Source of the DNA: Coffea arabica
Taxonomy: Eukaryota > Streptophyta > Magnoliopsida > Gentianales > Rubiaceae
Assembly (NCBI RefSeq): GCF_036785885.1
Contig: NC_092312.1
Span: 44,309,239 to 44,373,238, forward strand
DNA length: 64,000 nucleotides
Reading direction: 5' to 3'
How positions within the stretch are numbered: the stretch's first letter is position 1; every line of letters begins with the position of its first letter. This document shows, one piece after another, positions 27,912 to 41,270 of the stretch. Below the pieces are notes generated by a model that saw only the letters and a program-made list of their open reading frames with translations, was not told the origin of the DNA and did no database searches. Made by a program: the position numbers and the translations under genes.

Positions 27912-28045
27912 TTAACCCACTTCCCTCCACATTTCATCAAGTGTTCGTGCTAGAGACATAAACAGTCATGGATAATTATGAGATGAGATCCTTCCGAATG
28001 CGTTAAGAGAATGCCTATAATGATTATTTATTCTCTTTCCTTTTC

Positions 28046-29735
<1,690 letters not shown>

Positions 29736-29893
29736 AATTAATATTTGAAATGAACGATTCATAAAAAGAAACCAATTTTGCACATTCTATAGTTACACTT
29801 ACTGCCTCAATTGTCAATTCCCAATCAGTGAGATTCATGTCAATTCGGATTAATATTTAGGTATAGATATTACTTCTTTTTATTTTCAAATAA

Positions 29894-30013
<120 letters not shown>

Positions 30014-30137
30014 TTAATTAATATATCTTTTTTTGATTGACCTCCTCTTTTCCTTTTATTTAATCCATAGGGGGTCAAATTCCTAATTGATGTCCAAGTT
30101 GTTACTGAATCTAGTTCAGATCTAAGAATAAAAAAAC

Positions 30138-30211
30138 CACGCTCTGTAGGATTTGAACCTACGACATCGGGTTTTGGAGACCCACATTCTACCGAACTAA
30201 ACTAAGAGCGC
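30138..30211 (-). tRNA. trnW-CCA: trnW-CCA, plastid-derived copy
   Basis: The minus strand has a 74-nt tRNA starting GCGCTCTTAG with anticodon CCA in GGGTCTCCAAAACCC and the T-arm GTAGGTTCAAATCCTAC; the acceptor ends pair (GCGCTCT/AGAGCGT). Bases in the D-arm region (TTTAGTT) and before the anticodon stem (AATGTGG) look like C-to-T changes. It is a relic of the plastid insertion and may not be expressed. Confidence 0.88.
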
Positions 30212-30370
30212 TTTTTTATCCGAACAGATAAGGCTGTAAAGAAAAGGATTTTTTTATAACCCCAATACTTTTTGTATGGATAGTATCATAAACACAAAAA
30301 TGAAAGATTATATCCAATTCGAATCGATCTCAGTCGATCCCTCGTTACTGCTCAAAGGAGCAGTAATAGG

Positions 30371-30444
30371 TAGGAATGACAGGATTTGAACCCGTGACAT
30401 TTTGTACCCAAAACAAACGCGCTACCAAGCTGCGCCACATCCCT
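30371..30444 (-). tRNA. trnP-UGG: trnP-UGG, plastid-derived copy
   Basis: The minus strand has a 74-nt tRNA starting AGGGATGTGGCGCAGC with anticodon TGG in TTTTGGGTACAAA and T-arm CACGGGTTCAAATCCTG. The acceptor 3' side reads CATTCCTA where CATCCCTA would pair fully, so one pair is weakened. It follows trnW as in plastids. Confidence 0.88.
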
Positions 30445-30798
30445 TCCATTATTCTACAGTCTCATTGTATAAAATTACTGTTTTGTTTTCCACATCATTA
30501 TTTCGTCGATTGATCTACACAATTTTCTGCCCATTTCGTCTTTTTGGTCTCATTTAAGATATGTTTAACATAATAATATTTATTATATATAATAAAAATA
30601 AATGAGTATTTTTCGGAAATGCTTGGTAAGAGGTTTTTTTGGTTTTAATTTAAGATTCTAAGAAAGGGTAAAATCTTATTTCCCAGATTATTGTATAACT
30701 CAATTTAACTTAAAGACTATGTGTACAATTATAACCGGTCCTTAACTACATATGCCTCTGATCATATATGCATTATCTGTATTACAATAAATAAACAA
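30445..30798 (+). other. Plastid trnP-psaJ spacer and right edge of the insertion
   Basis: AT-rich plastid-type spacer that ends before any psaJ coding sequence. LTR-like sequence begins right after (TTTCATTTCCGG, as at about 48265), so the insertion edge is near 30798. Confidence 0.6.
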
Positions 30799-32558
30799 TT
30801 TCATTTCCGGACATATACCTAGTTTAATTTTGTATTTGTATGACTTTGAGCCTATTGAACGGCTATTAAAATGAGGTTATTTTATGTGTGACTTTGGGAC
30901 TGTTTGAGGAAAATATTGAAGCCATAAATGGCTGGAAAATAGGTAAACACAAGGGACATGCCGCCAAAGTTTCACTAGAGAACTAACCTAACCTTTGGAG
31001 TTCTAGTTCTGTATTTTACAAATGTGACTTGAATACACTAAAAAACTGGGTCGAGGTGTCTTCATGGAAGTTGTAACCTTTTGTTTAAGTTTCGAGACAC
31101 TACCTAGTACATTTTGATTCGATAACCACAGCTCTAGTTATGGTAAAAAATCGTGTAACCCATTTTGTACCATTTTCATTTCCGCGCACGGGCACGTGCA
31201 TTTCTCAACCGTTTTTGCCATTTTGGACCATTTAGGATTACTTTGTTATTTTGTTTCCATTCCAGCCGTTTCGGCCAATTTTGACTTTCTTTTGGCCTTA
31301 ATGTCATTTTTTACCGTTTTCGACCGTATTCGCTCGTTTAAGTTATAAATTGTTATTGTATGGCCGTTTCACTTATGTGTGTATAGAATCTGTCAATACA
31401 GACTGTGAGACTTTTGACGGTGACGGTCAACCGCAGTGAATTGTATCATTTTTCGTGCCAAACTTTATCAAGTGAGTAATTGGATTGTTATTGTTGTGGA
31501 ATTGTTAAAGTGCTTTGTATATGTTAAATGGGTACTTAGGCGAGGGTGTACTTTATCTCACTCGACCTAAGCCCATCCTTTGTTTTGATTTCCTATGTGA
31601 GAATACATGCTTTATGTTGAGTATCACCTTTTTGCTGTGTGCTGATGAGGGTGATTACATGACTTGAGTATCACCCTTTTGCTGTGTGCTGATGGGGGTG
31701 ATTACATGACTTGAATTGAACCCCATTTGCTGTGTGCTGTTTGGGGTAAGTACTTTGTTGAGAGATACCATCTATTGAGAGATCGGATATCTCAGGTCTT
31801 GGTTCCAGCCCAGTTCCAAAGGGAGACGAATTATTCGAGCCAGCCGGGGCTTAGTCAAAGATAGTTCCATGCTAAACTTGGGATTTAGTTTTTTGTTAAA
31901 GTTTTGACGAAAGTTAAGTTATTTTGTTTCGTTTGAGCTGCTGTGTGATGTTGATTGGCTAGCGGGGGTTGATAAGGTGAACGGAGAAAGTTAAGTGGAG
32001 TCTACGGACCATGAGTATTTTAGTTGACGGAGTGTTAACAGGCGTTCAAGCTCGGGGAATTGAATTGGTTTTAGAGCCACCCGTATCCTACCATTGTGAT
32101 GTTACTTTTCTGTTATTGATGTGAAATATCCTGATTTACTTGTTCAATTATGTGAGTTTACATTTTTACCTCTGGTTATTCACTAAGCATATAGCTTACC
32201 CCATTCTATTTGTTTTCCTTAGCAGGGGGTCGACGCGGGGATCACTTGGGAAGGTGTTTAGTGTTTTGATTATAGACGAGTTGAACTTGTACTTGTTATA
32301 ACTTGACGAGTAAGATGTATATAGTTGTCATGGTGGTTGTAGTTACCAGCTTTTCTAGGATTTACTTTCTGGTGCTCGTGGTATGTATGCCTTGATATAC
32401 TAGTTTATGCAACTTTTGAAGATGTAATCGTTTAAACCAAACTTTCTTTTGGCATGAATCTATTTTCTAGTTTTAGAGTATCGAGTCATGGCGCGAGCTA
32501 GGCAGGCGTCTCGCCGATATCCTCGGGTTCGCTCTTAGGAGAAGTGGAGGCGTCAAAG
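30799..32558 (+). repeat. Truncated gypsy LTR relic, first copy
   Basis: From TTTCATTTCCGGACATATACC onward it follows the 3' 60% or so of the LTR seen at 46827-50365, including AAGCCATAAATGGCTGGAAAA, the GAGGGTGTACTTTATC block and a decayed hairpin TTGAC-GGAGT-GTTAA at 32024-32038. It ends in a worn LTR end near 32558 (GTGGAGGCGTCA). The first 1.4 kb of the LTR is missing, cut at the edge of the plastid DNA. The GAGTATCACC...GATTACATGACTT stretch at about 31620-31710 is locally duplicated. Confidence 0.7.
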
Positions 32559-33470
32559 TAAGGTGGTAATCAACTGGACTTGTTACTATATTTCAAACGT
32601 TGACGGAGTGTCAATGAGTTTGGAAAATGCTATTGTGGAATTGGCTGCAAGTGAAACACTGTATGGGACTAAGTGCTACACTTGAAATTTGGCAGGAGCA
32701 CCGTATCAATTGTATCAACGTTTGAATCCTGAGTGCTCTACCTAGAATCTGGCGGAAGCCGTCGTATCAGTACCGTATCCTTTTGTTACTGGTGTTAAAT
32801 TGCTTATTTGAATATGTAAACTATTAATGACTCTGTCTGTAATTGTTTACAATCTTAGTTAAAAGATTTCGATATATGTGATTGATATCTAGTCAATTTG
32901 ACTGCATGTTTTCTTGGAACCTCACGGGGCTTCTAACTCATCCCTTTATTTGTTTTTTCTTAACAGGGTGCGGGGATGAGAGAGACAAGAATAGTACTAG
33001 TTTGGAATAGGAAATCTTAAACTTGTATTTGGTTAGTCCTGTATTATGGCACTAGTTGTTCAAGTTCTTATCTTTTGACTTGTACTTTGATTTATATATT
33101 TTGTACGATTTGTAGCATGTAAATGTTATATTGAAAAATTTTAGTGTTATTCATTTGGTATCCAAAGAATAGTGAGTTCGAAAGTTGTAGTCCCCATTTT
33201 AAGTAATTGCCATCGTATTTATACTTAGTGAATTGATTGAACTACTTATATTTCGATCTGTTTAGTTGTGCACATAAGTATGGATATTTTGGAAAGTTGG
33301 ATGGTTTGTAATATTTATTGGGGAGTTTCCTGCCTATTTTGGAGTTAGTTTTGGAGTTAATACTTAGTGAATTTTGGAGTTTCCTGTTTAGTGAATGAGT
33401 CTTGACGAGAGTTATGCAGGCTGTCCGCTAACCTTTGGGGTACGTCCTAGGGAGAGGTGGGGTCGTCACA
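32559..33470 (+). repeat. Truncated gypsy LTR relic, second copy in tandem
   Basis: This matches only the last 0.8 kb or so of the LTR: hairpin TTGAC-GGAGT-GTCAA at 32600-32614 and the end GGTGGGGTCGTCACA at 33456-33470. It sits head to tail after the first relic. Confidence 0.7.
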
Positions 33471-33507
33471 TCAATTTGGTCTTTTGGGCAGCTAGCTTAG
33501 TTTTTTA

Positions 33508-34072
33508 TTGCTCAGTTCATTTTATCACGGGCATTCTCTAAGAATACTGCTCATTTGGTGGCAGTTCGGCAACGACTCGAATAATCGTTATGAAAGTACA
33601 TGGTACGATTTAACAACAAGTCTCTCTAAGTACGAGATCAGGGACGATAAAGTGGTCATGGCAGCCTTTATTAATGGGTTGCGACTACAAAAGCTGTACA
33701 CAGAATTTGTGGAGAAACCTCCCAAGTCTGTTCAGGAAATGTTAGATAGGGCACATAAGAAGGCCAATGCAGAGGAGGCCAATCGCCTAAAGAGCAAACA
33801 GGAGAAGCAGAGGGACGACAAAAGAAAGAGAAATGCTAATCTAGCCGATACACAGGGAAACCAATTTTAGAGAAGCATTTTTGATCAGTTGTCGAAGATA
33901 CTGGCTATTATGGAGGCCAAGGGTCTATCCCGGACCCCGAAGAGGCTGTCCAAAAATAAAGGTAAAAGAAATCATTTGTATTGTGCCTATCACAGGGATG
34001 TGGGACATGACACGAAAGATTGTCAGGATCTCAAGAAGGATATGGAAGAGTTAATAAGGCAAGGACACTAGA
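33508..34072 (+). pseudogene. gag relic of the Tat/Ogre-like element
   Basis: Two open stretches lie in neighbouring frames or after stops: 33508-33870 with VVMAAFINGLRLQKLYTEF and a Lys/Glu-rich tail, and 33889-34071 with a CCHC-like knuckle CAYHRDVGHDTKDC and DLKKDMEELIRQGH. The first part before about 33600 is disrupted; recognisable gag residues (FSKNTAHLVAVRQR) appear in another frame. No capsid can be made from it. Confidence 0.75.
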
Positions 34073-34459
34073 GACAGTTCATACGAAGTGACCGAACTGC
34101 CCAAGGGAGAAAGGAGTATAAACAGGAGAATAAGAACTATCTGCAAGATTGGTTCCAAAGCCAAAATGACCAAACTCCCGAACCAGACAAAAGAAACCTC
34201 ACAAGGATGATCAATATTATAGCGGGAGAACCCATCGGGGGGGAGGACAACCGCCCCTTCAAACGGAGATAACTCGAGTAAGGGGCTAAAAATCTACAAG
34301 GAGATTGTGTATGGCCCTGATGATGCAATGCTCCTCGCCTCAAATAATCATGAAACCATTGTCATAAAGGTAGTATCTTGCAATTACAAGGTAAAGACGG
34401 TATATATAGACAATGGCAGTGCTACCAATATGTTGTATTATAAAACGTTTAAGAACTTG
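34073..34459 (+). pseudogene. gag end and protease relic
   Basis: Reading is broken by several stops. INIIAGEP and, near 34400, VKTVYIDNGSATNML are recognisable; the latter is a retropepsin active-site region in which the usual DSG reads DNG. It runs up to the solo LTR. Confidence 0.65.
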
Positions 34460-37400
34460 TGTGACAGCCCCACCTTACCCTAGGGCGAACCAAAGGGTTC
34501 GGCGGACCACCTGCCCAGCTCTCGCCGGGACTCATTCGTAACTTCATCAAAACCGGAAGAAAACTTCACGAATCAAATCGAATTGGACGGGCCGCTGCCA
34601 TGTCATCATCCAACCAGGTACTAGCAATCATTATGTGACATGAGAGAATGTACATTCCCAAATACAAATTTCACATCAACATGAGGAAACACTTTAATAT
34701 ATACATAGTAATAAGTTTACAAACCAAAAGGAACCATTGTATTCAAATACATTTAAGGTTTCCAACTTTCAAGGAGCTATGCAAACTAGTAGTTATACAA
34801 GCTCAATTCGTTCTTCAAAATGATCATTGGTCCAAAAGACGATTTCCTGTAAAGAAAACAAGGATAACGGGACGGGGTGAGCTAGAAGCTCAATGAGATA
34901 CCAAAACTATGAACAGTAGAAATCATGAGAAAACATTTATAGGTCACATATCCATATCAAGTAAAAGAAATGAACGAACATCACACTTTAAAGGATACAG
35001 ATGGCTCTCAGGAGCCAGATTTCCATTTGCAGTACTTGATCCGAACCCGTTGACTCTTCATCAACGTAAATAGAACCAACATGTCCGTAGACCCCACTTT
35101 ACACCAATTCCATCCACCAAACATACCCCTACCGGGCCCGCACATCGAACAGTGCAGAAGTGGTAATACTCGAGTATACCCGGAATCAAGGGTCTCCATA
35201 CCCAAAGATCCCAAAACAGACTACCGTGGTTCGTTATCTAATCGACCAAACTCTTGCCGGCCCGACTCGAATAACTAGCCACAGGGGTTGAGCTCAGAGG
35301 TCACAGAAAGGTCGTTGGATACAAGTTCCAAACGACGTCCGAACAGATACAGATGACAGATACAGATACAAATTCAGATTCGCACCAAAATTGGCATATG
35401 AATAGACAAGAGAACGAGTGTGATAAAGTACACCCTCGTCTCAAACAAAATAAATAGATAGTGCAGTCATTTAACTCATAGATGGCAGGCCAAAAATCAA
35501 GTTAAACAGCAATTAAGGGGAGTGGTACACTCATCAGTTCAAATACAGACACTTCAAAAGTTTTCACTTCAGATTGGCTTTAATCGCCAAGAAATCCTAA
35601 AATCATCAAAGTAAACCAATTGAAGGTTTCACATCCAAAATCGAGTAAATGGAATGCATAAGTAAAGCTCGACTAGATATCGTATGCTTTCCCAGGTTAA
35701 GTACTAATACAGAGTAAAAAAATAACAGTTGGTCCTAGGGTTATAAACAACCCCTAAAACCCTTCATTTGTACTAAGATCAATTCTATTGAAGGAAATCA
35801 CATAACCCTAAAATTTTGGGCAGCATGCCCTTTGTGTTTACCTATTTTCCCAGCCACTAATGGCTTCGTTATTTTCCTCAAATCAGTCCCAACATCTCAT
35901 ATAGAATAATCTCATTTCCAAAAGCCGTTCACTAGGTTTAAAGTCATTCAAGTACAAAATTTAACGAGGAAAATGACAGGAAAGGAAAGTCAAGCCCTAA
36001 AATATTCCAATAAGCACAATAAGACTCGATTACAAGTCATAAACCAATGCCAAATACTACCGAAATAGGGTTCCATAAGCATATACAAGCATTAGAGGAA
36101 ACTAGAAAAATCCGGAAATGGAATTAGCTTTAGCCCTGAAAAAACAGTTTTTGACCTCATTTTGCGGTAATGGCACCAAAGGCACTACGATTATCGGATG
36201 AAGGTACAAGTCCCACCGTTTCGAAGCTAAGAGATAGGGCTACAATGTTCCAGAAGGCAACTCTGTCCAGTTTCGAGTGTAACAAGGTCAAAAATGCAAG
36301 ATATTACACCAGAACCGGAAAAACAGATTCACAAAACGTATTCTGGTGTAAACATCATAACTCAGCCTACACAAATCCAAATCCAGAAATTCCAAAGCCA
36401 CTCGAAAGCTTAGAAACAGGGATACATTTCATCAGAAGACCTCAACAACCAATTCCAAAGCAATTCCAGCCAAAACAACCAATTACAGATGCAATTCTTA
36501 CATTCGGATAAAACCAGGACAGCAAGGGTAATTTCGATATTTCTCTATCTACACTACTCCGATTGACCTGAAATTTTACAGGAACCTCTAAAATGTCATT
36601 CCCTACAACTTTTATGTTTTAAGCTAAGGCCAATTCGGCCTCTAACTGGGAGCTACAAAACCGGGCAGAATGTTCTTCACAAAAACCCTAACTTGTCAAT
36701 TTTTCTTCCAAACAGAAATTGGTTGCAATTAATCACTTTTTCCACCTCCTAGAGTCATTACATACCATTTCCAATCACCATAGATAGCCACACAATTATG
36801 TTCATATTAAAACAGAAAAATCACCAATAAATAGAAAACTTCACTAATTCAACTACAAATCAAGATGTAATCCATAATATTGCACCTTATACTACCACTA
36901 ATCACAAATTAAGCATCATTAGAGGAAGGAAAGTGGTTCTTCACAACTCACCTTGGCAACACTAGAGAGAGAGCAACTAATCCCTTTAGCCTTCCAAACA
37001 ACTCCACAAATCACCTCACTAGCACTCACTTGAAGGTTTTTATGGAACAAATGTAAGATTAACCGGTTGGAATTGAAGATTGAGCAAATTTGGAGCAAAG
37101 CTTTGGAGAGATTTTCTTTTCTTTCTTTCTTGAATGGTGGCCGGCCAAGAAGCTTCAATTTGGGGATAATTTTGGTCAATTTTTGGTTTAAATGGTAAAG
37201 GCATGAATAGTGGTCAAAAGGTCAAAAGGTAAGAATGAATCTCTAAGTGACACATGTCACTTTCATTAATTGGATACCTAACTTTTTGTCTCTCTCACAC
37301 CTATCCACTTGGCAACCTCTAAATATCTCATAACACCCGGTAAATTAAACTCAGTATCCAAAACTCAACCGAACTGGCCGAATTTTTCCGAATTCTGCAC

Positions 37401-37587
37401 TAGCGGGTCCCACGTCCGATATATACTCTTAATTTCTCAAAAACTATTCGATACTAGAAAAATCATTTAAAAACTATATTTACTCATAAAATTTATTTGC
37501 ACAATTTTTCGAATAAAGAAAAGGTGGAAAAACATGTAATTAAAAGAAATTAAAACCTAGAAATTAAGAAAATTACGGGTCCTCACA
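34460..37587 (-). repeat. Solo gypsy LTR, minus orientation (3128 bp)
   Basis: On the minus strand it starts TGTGAGGACCCGTAATTT (37587) and ends GGGGCTGTCACA (34460). The flanks are ACTTG at 34455-34459 and 37588-37592, a 5-bp target duplication. Shared hairpins are GGCTCT-CA-GGAGCC (35003-35016) and a weakened TTGAC-TCTTC-ATCAA (35050-35064). ORFs such as 36170-36511 are not coding; similar chance frames occur at the same LTR position in the copies near 42504 and 48030. Confidence 0.95.
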
Positions 37588-38370
37588 ACTTGCAATTAGA
37601 AGAAAAGTCGTTGATCCCTGTCCGAACTCCTCTCGTTGGATTCGCGGGACCACCGGTCAAAACCTGAGGGGATGATAACTCTCATGGTATCAGTGGGAAT
37701 GATGCCCAAATGTTGAACTGTCATGGTAAACTTTGTGGTGGTAAAAGAGATGTCCACATACAATATGATTTTAGGGCGGCAACGCTAAATGCAGTATGAG
37801 CGGTCTGCTCCACCTTGCACCTGAGCATGAAGTTTTTCATGTCGGAGAGGGTAGCCAAGGTGTTGAGAGATCCAGAAGTAGCTCGAGCTTACTATATTAC
37901 GACTCTAAAAGGAAAAGAAAAGTTGGTGGTGCAAACTATCAGTTTAGAATCCCTAGAGCTAGTGGAGCATGAGAAGAGGTTGGAAATAGATGAAGGGCTG
38001 GAAGAGTTTCCTCTAAGTGAAGGAAATCCGAATAGGGTAACAAAAATCAGGTCATGTTTGATCAAACTGAATAGAGAAGCCTTGGAATCACTGTTAAAGA
38101 AATATGCCGAAATCTTCGCCGGAAGTTCAGAAGATATGCCCAGAATTCTAAATAAACTGATGGTTCACAAGTTAAACGTAGATCTTGGTGTTCGATCAAT
38201 GAAGCAAAAGAGATGAAATTTTGCGCCGGAATGAAACGAGGTGATTAAACAAGAGGTGATCAAACTCCTAGAAAAAAGAATTGTGAAGGAAGTCTATTAC
38301 CCGACCTGGCTAGCTTACCCTGTGCGGGTGAAAAAAGATGACAAAATTGTACCACTAGATCCGAATCACC
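37588..38370 (+). pseudogene. Protease to reverse-transcriptase relic of the Tat/Ogre-like element
   Basis: It continues the relic after the solo LTR: LIPVRTPLVGFAG, then an ORF (37815-38216) with LHLSMKFFMSERVAKVLRD and the linker EFPLSEGNPNRVTKI, then a decayed reverse-transcriptase start (EVIKLLEKRIVKEVYYPTWL near 38250-38310). Stops and frame changes occur throughout. The similarity fades near 38370. Confidence 0.7.
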
Positions 38371-38631
38371 CCCTCTAATCAAAATTTCTTCCTTTCGAAC
38401 CACAAATGAAGATTTCTCACTTAAATTCAAGACTAAATTATAGTAATTCATTCATGAATAAGGATTCAATGCTGCCCAACCACCAACATTTAATATCACT
38501 AATTAAAACATCAGGTATCAAGTCCATTGTTTCTAACAGAGAGATAACTTACTGCATAAAACTTTCACTATACATAGTCCAATAATTACAACTATTTTAG
38601 GCAAAACATCACTAATTGCTAACTTTGACTA

Positions 38632-39100
38632 TTACAGCTGCTTCATCATCGCGAAATTCAATTGTCTTGGGCAGTTCCTCACTCGATGTCCAAGTTGGTT
38701 ACATCCAAAACATGCACCAATTTTCAAATAACATAATCCCGTATGAATTTTGCTACATGTTTCACACTTAGCAGCTAAGCATCTCTTCTTGAAGTATCCA
38801 TTCTTTCTTTTCTTTCTCTCTTTATCCTTCATAGCAAGTTTATCTTCACTAATCTCTTTACATTTCCCTTTAGTATCACGAAAACTTCCTTCACCTTTTT
38901 TTATCTTGATTACTAGGATTGTCTGGAGATGCAACTTGACTCGACGAATGCACCAATTCAAACTTATTCCGCACCTCTTTCGGTATCCTTTCGTATTTAT
39001 TTTTCAATTCTATGCTCTTGTACATCAGCTCAATTTTCTCCAAATATTCTTGTTTCCAACGTTCTTCCTAGTGATCAGCTAATCTCTATTGAAATTCTAG
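38632..39100 (-). pseudogene. gag zinc-knuckle relic of another gypsy element
   Basis: The minus frame 38961-38632 ends in a Cys-rich block, KCETCSKIHTGLCYLKIGAC followed by FGCNQLGHRVRNCP, typical of chromovirus gag. Upstream sequence to about 39100 continues as gag-like charged residues in shifted frames. No pol is attached. Bases 38371-38631 hold nothing I recognise. Confidence 0.6.
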
Positions 39101-39689
39101 TTCATTTCCAAGAATCTCTATTTCCTTATGCATTTCACCCAAATTTGTCATCTCACTGATTCGCTTAAACTCAAGTGATAGCCTACCAAGCAATTCAAAG
39201 GGTTGAAATAAGTAACTAATCAAAATTGGAAACTCTAGCCATATGACTTTTAAGTTCATTCACTCCCAATCCAACCATGAGAAATTAAACTTAGATATTC
39301 TCAAATGAGATAGACGAGAAAGTAGAACACAGGTATGGTAATACCTCAAGATACTATGCCACTTATTCCTATTCTAGGGTCTTAACACAAGGGGTACCAT
39401 TATCACTTATGTACATAACAAAACCCTAAAACATACTTCATACATCAAAAGTTTCACCCAAACATAAGGAAAGGAAAAGAGATCTATAATGCTAGTTTCT
39501 CAAACACACATGACAGTCTAGCTATCATCTATAGAAACCCTAGCCAAACATGTTCACTCTTCTCGATCGGTTCACTCTCAGGTTCAAGACTAGAATTCCC
39601 CACTCTTTGACCTTTGCCATAACAATTTACCTCAAGTGCAATCAAGATACCAACCCTTATTCTAGTATTGGCACCTTCCTTGTTGACCG
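39101..39689. other. Unassigned AT-rich DNA
   Basis: Only short ORFs without domains. Likely old repeat sequence, but I cannot place it. Confidence 0.4.
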
Positions 39690-40170
39690 AAAAATGCAAG
39701 AGAAATTTTAGTTTTTCAAGGCCACTATTTGACCGAATATTGAGGCTAAAAATTTCAGTTTGAGCCCCCTCTCTTTGGATGAAAATAGTGCTAAAAATTT
39801 ATGGTTTTAGTGACCTTCTTTGTAGCTTAAAATCTTAGCCAAAAACTGGTTTTTGGTGAAGCCTCTTTGGCCGAGAGTTAAAGCTGAAAACTTTCAGTTT
39901 TTGAGCCATTATTTTGGTTGAAAATGATAGCTAAAATTTCAGGTTTTATAGCCTACTGTTGGCCGAGACTTCGAGGACAAAATTTCAGGTTTTAGAGCTT
40001 CATTTTAACTCCAACCATGTACTAAAATTTTTGGTTTTAAAAGCCCCAATTTAGCTCCAACTTAGAGCTCAAAAAAAATTCTGGTTTTGAGGCCATACTC
40101 ATGGCCGAAAGTTGAGCAGAAAATTTCAGTTTTTGAAGCCTCTTGTTGAACTAAAATCTTGCTAAAACGA
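39690..40170 (+). repeat. Degenerate minisatellite, unit about 50-65 bp
   Basis: About eight imperfect copies of a pattern like TTGGCCGAAAGTT...GAGCTAAAAATTTCAG[G/T]TTTT...GAGCC follow one another. Core phrases AAAATTTCAGGTTTT and TGGCCGA recur. Copies are too diverged to give an exact period by eye. Confidence 0.6.
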
Positions 40171-40199
40171 TGGCCTTAGATGCACCTTGATCGGAGCAA

Positions 40200-41265
40200 T
40201 TAAGCTGGCTTTGAATGAAAAGAAAGGAGAAAGGTTTCACAAGTAGGTTTGCCGGAATTTGCATGTTTCAGGTTTCAAAAACCAACTTTCGAAAAAAGGT
40301 TGTATCGTGGTGTAGAAAAATCGAAATTGAGTTCCGTTTGTTGCATTTGAAACTAGACTTAATGTTATTTCAGTGGTATAAATGTCATAGGCTAGTTCGA
40401 TTCCTATGAATTTTGATAAATTTTCAAATTTCACTAAAATTCAAGACTGTTTTGCCTTGTTTTTACTGTAGCAGGAATTTGGAACTAAAATTTGACTTGT
40501 TTCTGATTTGAATCTGGTAGAAGTGTCTTCTATAGAGTTTTAGTTCATTGAGTTTATTTTCCAACGGTATAAGATTTGTGTATTTTGGACTTATGAAACT
40601 CAAGTTGTGATTTTTCAAAGAACATTACAAAAACTGAAATTCTCCTTATAAAGTGACAAAAGTTCAAAAGTGGCTTGGGAAAATTTTCTGGGTTTCAAGC
40701 CTAACCTTTTGATTATTTGCACCCTATTTCATACTTGGGAAATGGGTTTCACTGAGCACATGAGATTTTTCTTGGCTTGGATCGAAAAACTTGATTGTTT
40801 GGAAGTTGACCAAACTTCAAGCAAAACTAGTTTGTTTTCTTTGGTTCCGAAATAAGATTGTTTACCTCCTAGTATTATACCCTCTGTTTTAGTGAAAATG
40901 AACAATAAATTGAGCATTTTAGCTAGAGTAATTTTTGAGGAATTTCACTACGTTCATATTGGAAATATGGAGCTTTTAGCTCCAATATTTACCATGAAAT
41001 AAGTGACGTTATTGATGGATTTTGACTTCATAAGTTTAAAAAATATGAACGTTCACCTATATCTTAAAACTAGGGCATAGGATTAGGAGTTTTAAAATAT
41101 GAAAATATTTTTTCCTTTCTCGATTTTCGTGCCAAAAATTAAGCGTTGTACTCCTTTTCTGAAATCGAAAGTTCTTGTCGCAACTTGATTCGAAAATGGA
41201 ACTTTTGAGTTCTCCTTGAATATTATTTCAGTGATTAAGTGAGAAAATTTCTCTTTTAATTTGAC
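40200..41265 (+). repeat. Old, diverged gypsy LTR relic (left piece)
   Basis: Phrases shared with the middle of the LTR at 41271-44822 appear in the same order: GAATTGAGTTCCGTTTGTTGC with CTAGA following (compare about 42965), then CCAACGGTATAA...TTTGGACTTA (compare about 43203). The sequence otherwise differs widely. The gag-only element inserted directly into it, and 50371-51012 looks like its continuation. Confidence 0.55.
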
Positions 41266-41270
41266 TTGAA

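Larger units (their letters stand above)
33471..38370 (+). mobile_element. Tat/Ogre-like Ty3/gypsy relic, split by a solo LTR
   Basis: Two pieces of one internal region (33471-34459 and 37588-38370) are separated by the LTR at 34460-37587. When the LTR and one target copy are ignored, reading continues from FKNL into QLEEKSLIPV. Gag, protease and the start of a reverse-transcriptase region are present with stops. No LTR of its own is identified nearby. Lineage is judged from the gag (YCAYHRDVGHDTKDC) and protease style. Confidence 0.75.

Noticed and set aside
36170..36511. 113-codon ORF inside the minus-oriented solo LTR, with similar frames near 42504 and 48030
   Set aside because: They are the same LTR segment read antisense to the element; length and frame are not kept between copies.
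38750..39159. Plus-strand Phe/Leu/Ser-rich ORFs
   Set aside because: Antisense to a recognisable gag zinc-knuckle relic.
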